Shown here: piece after piece, positions 30,706 to 31,459 of the stretch
How positions within the stretch are numbered: the stretch's first letter is position 1
Layout: each line of letters opens with the position of its first letter
DNA from: Sphaerochaeta sp. UBA5849
GTDB lineage: Bacteria > Spirochaetota > Spirochaetia > Sphaerochaetales > Sphaerochaetaceae
NCBI GenBank assembly: GCA_002432715.1
Contig: DJGJ01000005.1
Location: 28,613 to 60,071 of the forward strand
Direction: 5' to 3'
Length of the DNA stretch: 31,459 nucleotides
The notes under the pieces: generated by a model
Seen by the model: the letters and a program-made list of their open reading frames with translations, nothing else
What the model was told of the DNA's origin: nothing
The model's database searches: none
Made by a program: the position numbers and the translations under genes

Positions 30706-31459
30706 CGATTACCTTCTCATCGTTTAAAACCTGTGCATTGCCGCAGTAAGCAACACCAATGCTGACGGTGATATAATTTCCATCCATTTCCGAGTCTTTT
30801 ACTGCAATCCGTAGGTTTTCGGCTATAGAAAACAACTTCTCTTCATCATGCCCATATGCCATTGCAACGAATTCCTCACCGCCATAGCGGTAGAACTGCA
30901 ATCGAAAGGTCTGCGCGAATTTTATCAGTATTTCACCAAAACGGCTCAAGCATCTATCGCCGGCGGCGTGACCATACTTGTCGTTGAATTCTTTGAAATG
31001 ATCGATATCAAGCATCAGGACTCCGGTGGGTTTCCTTGACTCAGTCGTCTCAAGATATGCCAGCGTTTCAAACAATTTACGGCATTTGAATCGCCCTGTC
31101 AGAACATCTGTCTCCTTTTCAATGATGAGTACACGATTGGTTGGATAATGACCAACCTGAATACCTGGACACAGTGTGGTCAGGTGAGGATGCTCAGAAA
31201 AGGTGAGTACAAGATTCAGGTCGATATGCTACGGACACGATTCCTGCACCCCGCAATCGCTATAGGACAAAAATCCATCCCAAGGGATTCTGGTTCAACA
31301 AGGAATTTCATGCCCCTGACCCAGGAGTGTTGCAGGTTCCGAAAAGCTGAGAGGAAAGGCAATTGTATTGCTGCTGGATACCGGTCCTCATTCATCACCA
31401 TGACCGTATGTATGATGACGCAGAAAGAAAGATTTTCCGTAACTGTTTAGTCGCCCCCT
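30700..31459 (-). pseudogene. Truncated GGDEF (diguanylate cyclase) gene, frameshifted upstream
   Basis: On the minus strand IEKETDVLTGRFKCRKLF (about 31125-31070) opens a GGDEF domain that goes on with GVLMLDIDHFKEFNDKYGHA, FYRYGGEEFVAM (the GGEEF active site) and DGNYITVSIGVAY. The domain stops near 30700, before the AD-x-ALY-x-AK and GRN elements every cyclase needs for its fold; the apparent further residues to 30635 are antisense to the sce7726 fragment. Upstream, the frame ends at a TAG near 31216-31218, and another frame (31216-31440) may hold the rest of the sensor part (RYPAAIQLPFLSAF), which continues beyond or near the window edge. The gene is dead or a chimera: 3' truncated and 5' frameshifted. 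Confidence 0.7.

Noticed and set aside
31148..31450. 100-codon plus-strand open frame at the right edge
   Set aside because: It lies antisense to the GGDEF remnant and its sensor part, shows no domain and has no convincing ribosome-binding site.
1..31459. Mobile elements, tRNA genes and att sites
   Set aside because: No transposase or integrase, no cloverleaf-like tRNA end and no terminal inverted repeats with target duplications were recognised, so the joints seen are treated as deletions.

Overview
The window looks like chromosomal DNA of a Sphaerochaeta-like spirochaete. I infer this from mid-range base composition, CUT1-type sugar ABC transport with AraC-family control, a regulator that joins a periplasmic-binding-protein-like sensor to an AraC output, a glucuronide-utilisation operon and a leuconostoc/streptococcus-type sucrose phosphorylase. 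The genus is an inference from gene content, not from a marker gene.

Layout. 1-755: decayed alpha/beta-hydrolase gene running off the left edge. 752-2924: two toxin-antitoxin modules back to back, AbiEi/AbiEii on the minus strand and Phd/RelE-ParE on the plus strand, each with an inverted-repeat operator in the shared 173-bp gap. 2919-7841: minus-strand cluster of an AraC-output regulator with a LacI-like sensor, an orphan sugar-binding protein and a dienelactone-hydrolase-like enzyme. 7987-9186: solitary AspBHI-like, modification-dependent-type restriction endonuclease. 9218-12407: ferritin-like protein, sucrose phosphorylase, and a lipoprotein alpha/beta hydrolase carrying two EF-hand loops. 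12417-13367: HNH endonuclease. 13540-19612: type I-C CRISPR-Cas locus with cas3-cas5c-cas8c(cas11c inside)-cas7c and a five-repeat array, but no cas4, cas1 or cas2. 19613-19748: coding tail of another HNH-like gene fused to the array end. 19942-27809: six-gene minus-strand operon (binding protein, two permeases, GH2 beta-glucuronidase, GH88 unsaturated glucuronyl hydrolase, DUF2264 protein) with a divergent membrane-anchored AraC regulator (27965-30112). 30275-31459: two broken genes facing each other, an sce7726-family fragment and a GGDEF fragment.

How it fits together. One half is carbohydrate use: glucuronides enter through the ABC transporter and are cut by the GH2 and GH88 enzymes, probably switched on by the divergent AraC regulator through a pair of 19-bp direct repeats. 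The other half is a defence and addiction neighbourhood: AbiE, Phd/RelE, a solitary REase, an HNH nuclease and type I-C CRISPR.

The most interesting points are these. (1) The CRISPR locus seems able to interfere but not to adapt: effector genes are intact, the adaptation genes are missing, and the repeats have drifted, with the leader-proximal one most diverged. (2) Cas11c can be placed at an internal ATG of cas8c with a strong Shine-Dalgarno. (3) Four genes (abiEi, the 742-aa regulator, the sucrose phosphorylase, the HNH nuclease) have promoter-like -35/-10 pairs that end 6-9 nt before the start codon and have no ribosome-binding site, so leaderless mRNAs are predicted. (4) Several gene wrecks with recognisable deletion joints show that the region is being remodelled. 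No tRNA, rRNA or transposase gene was seen.
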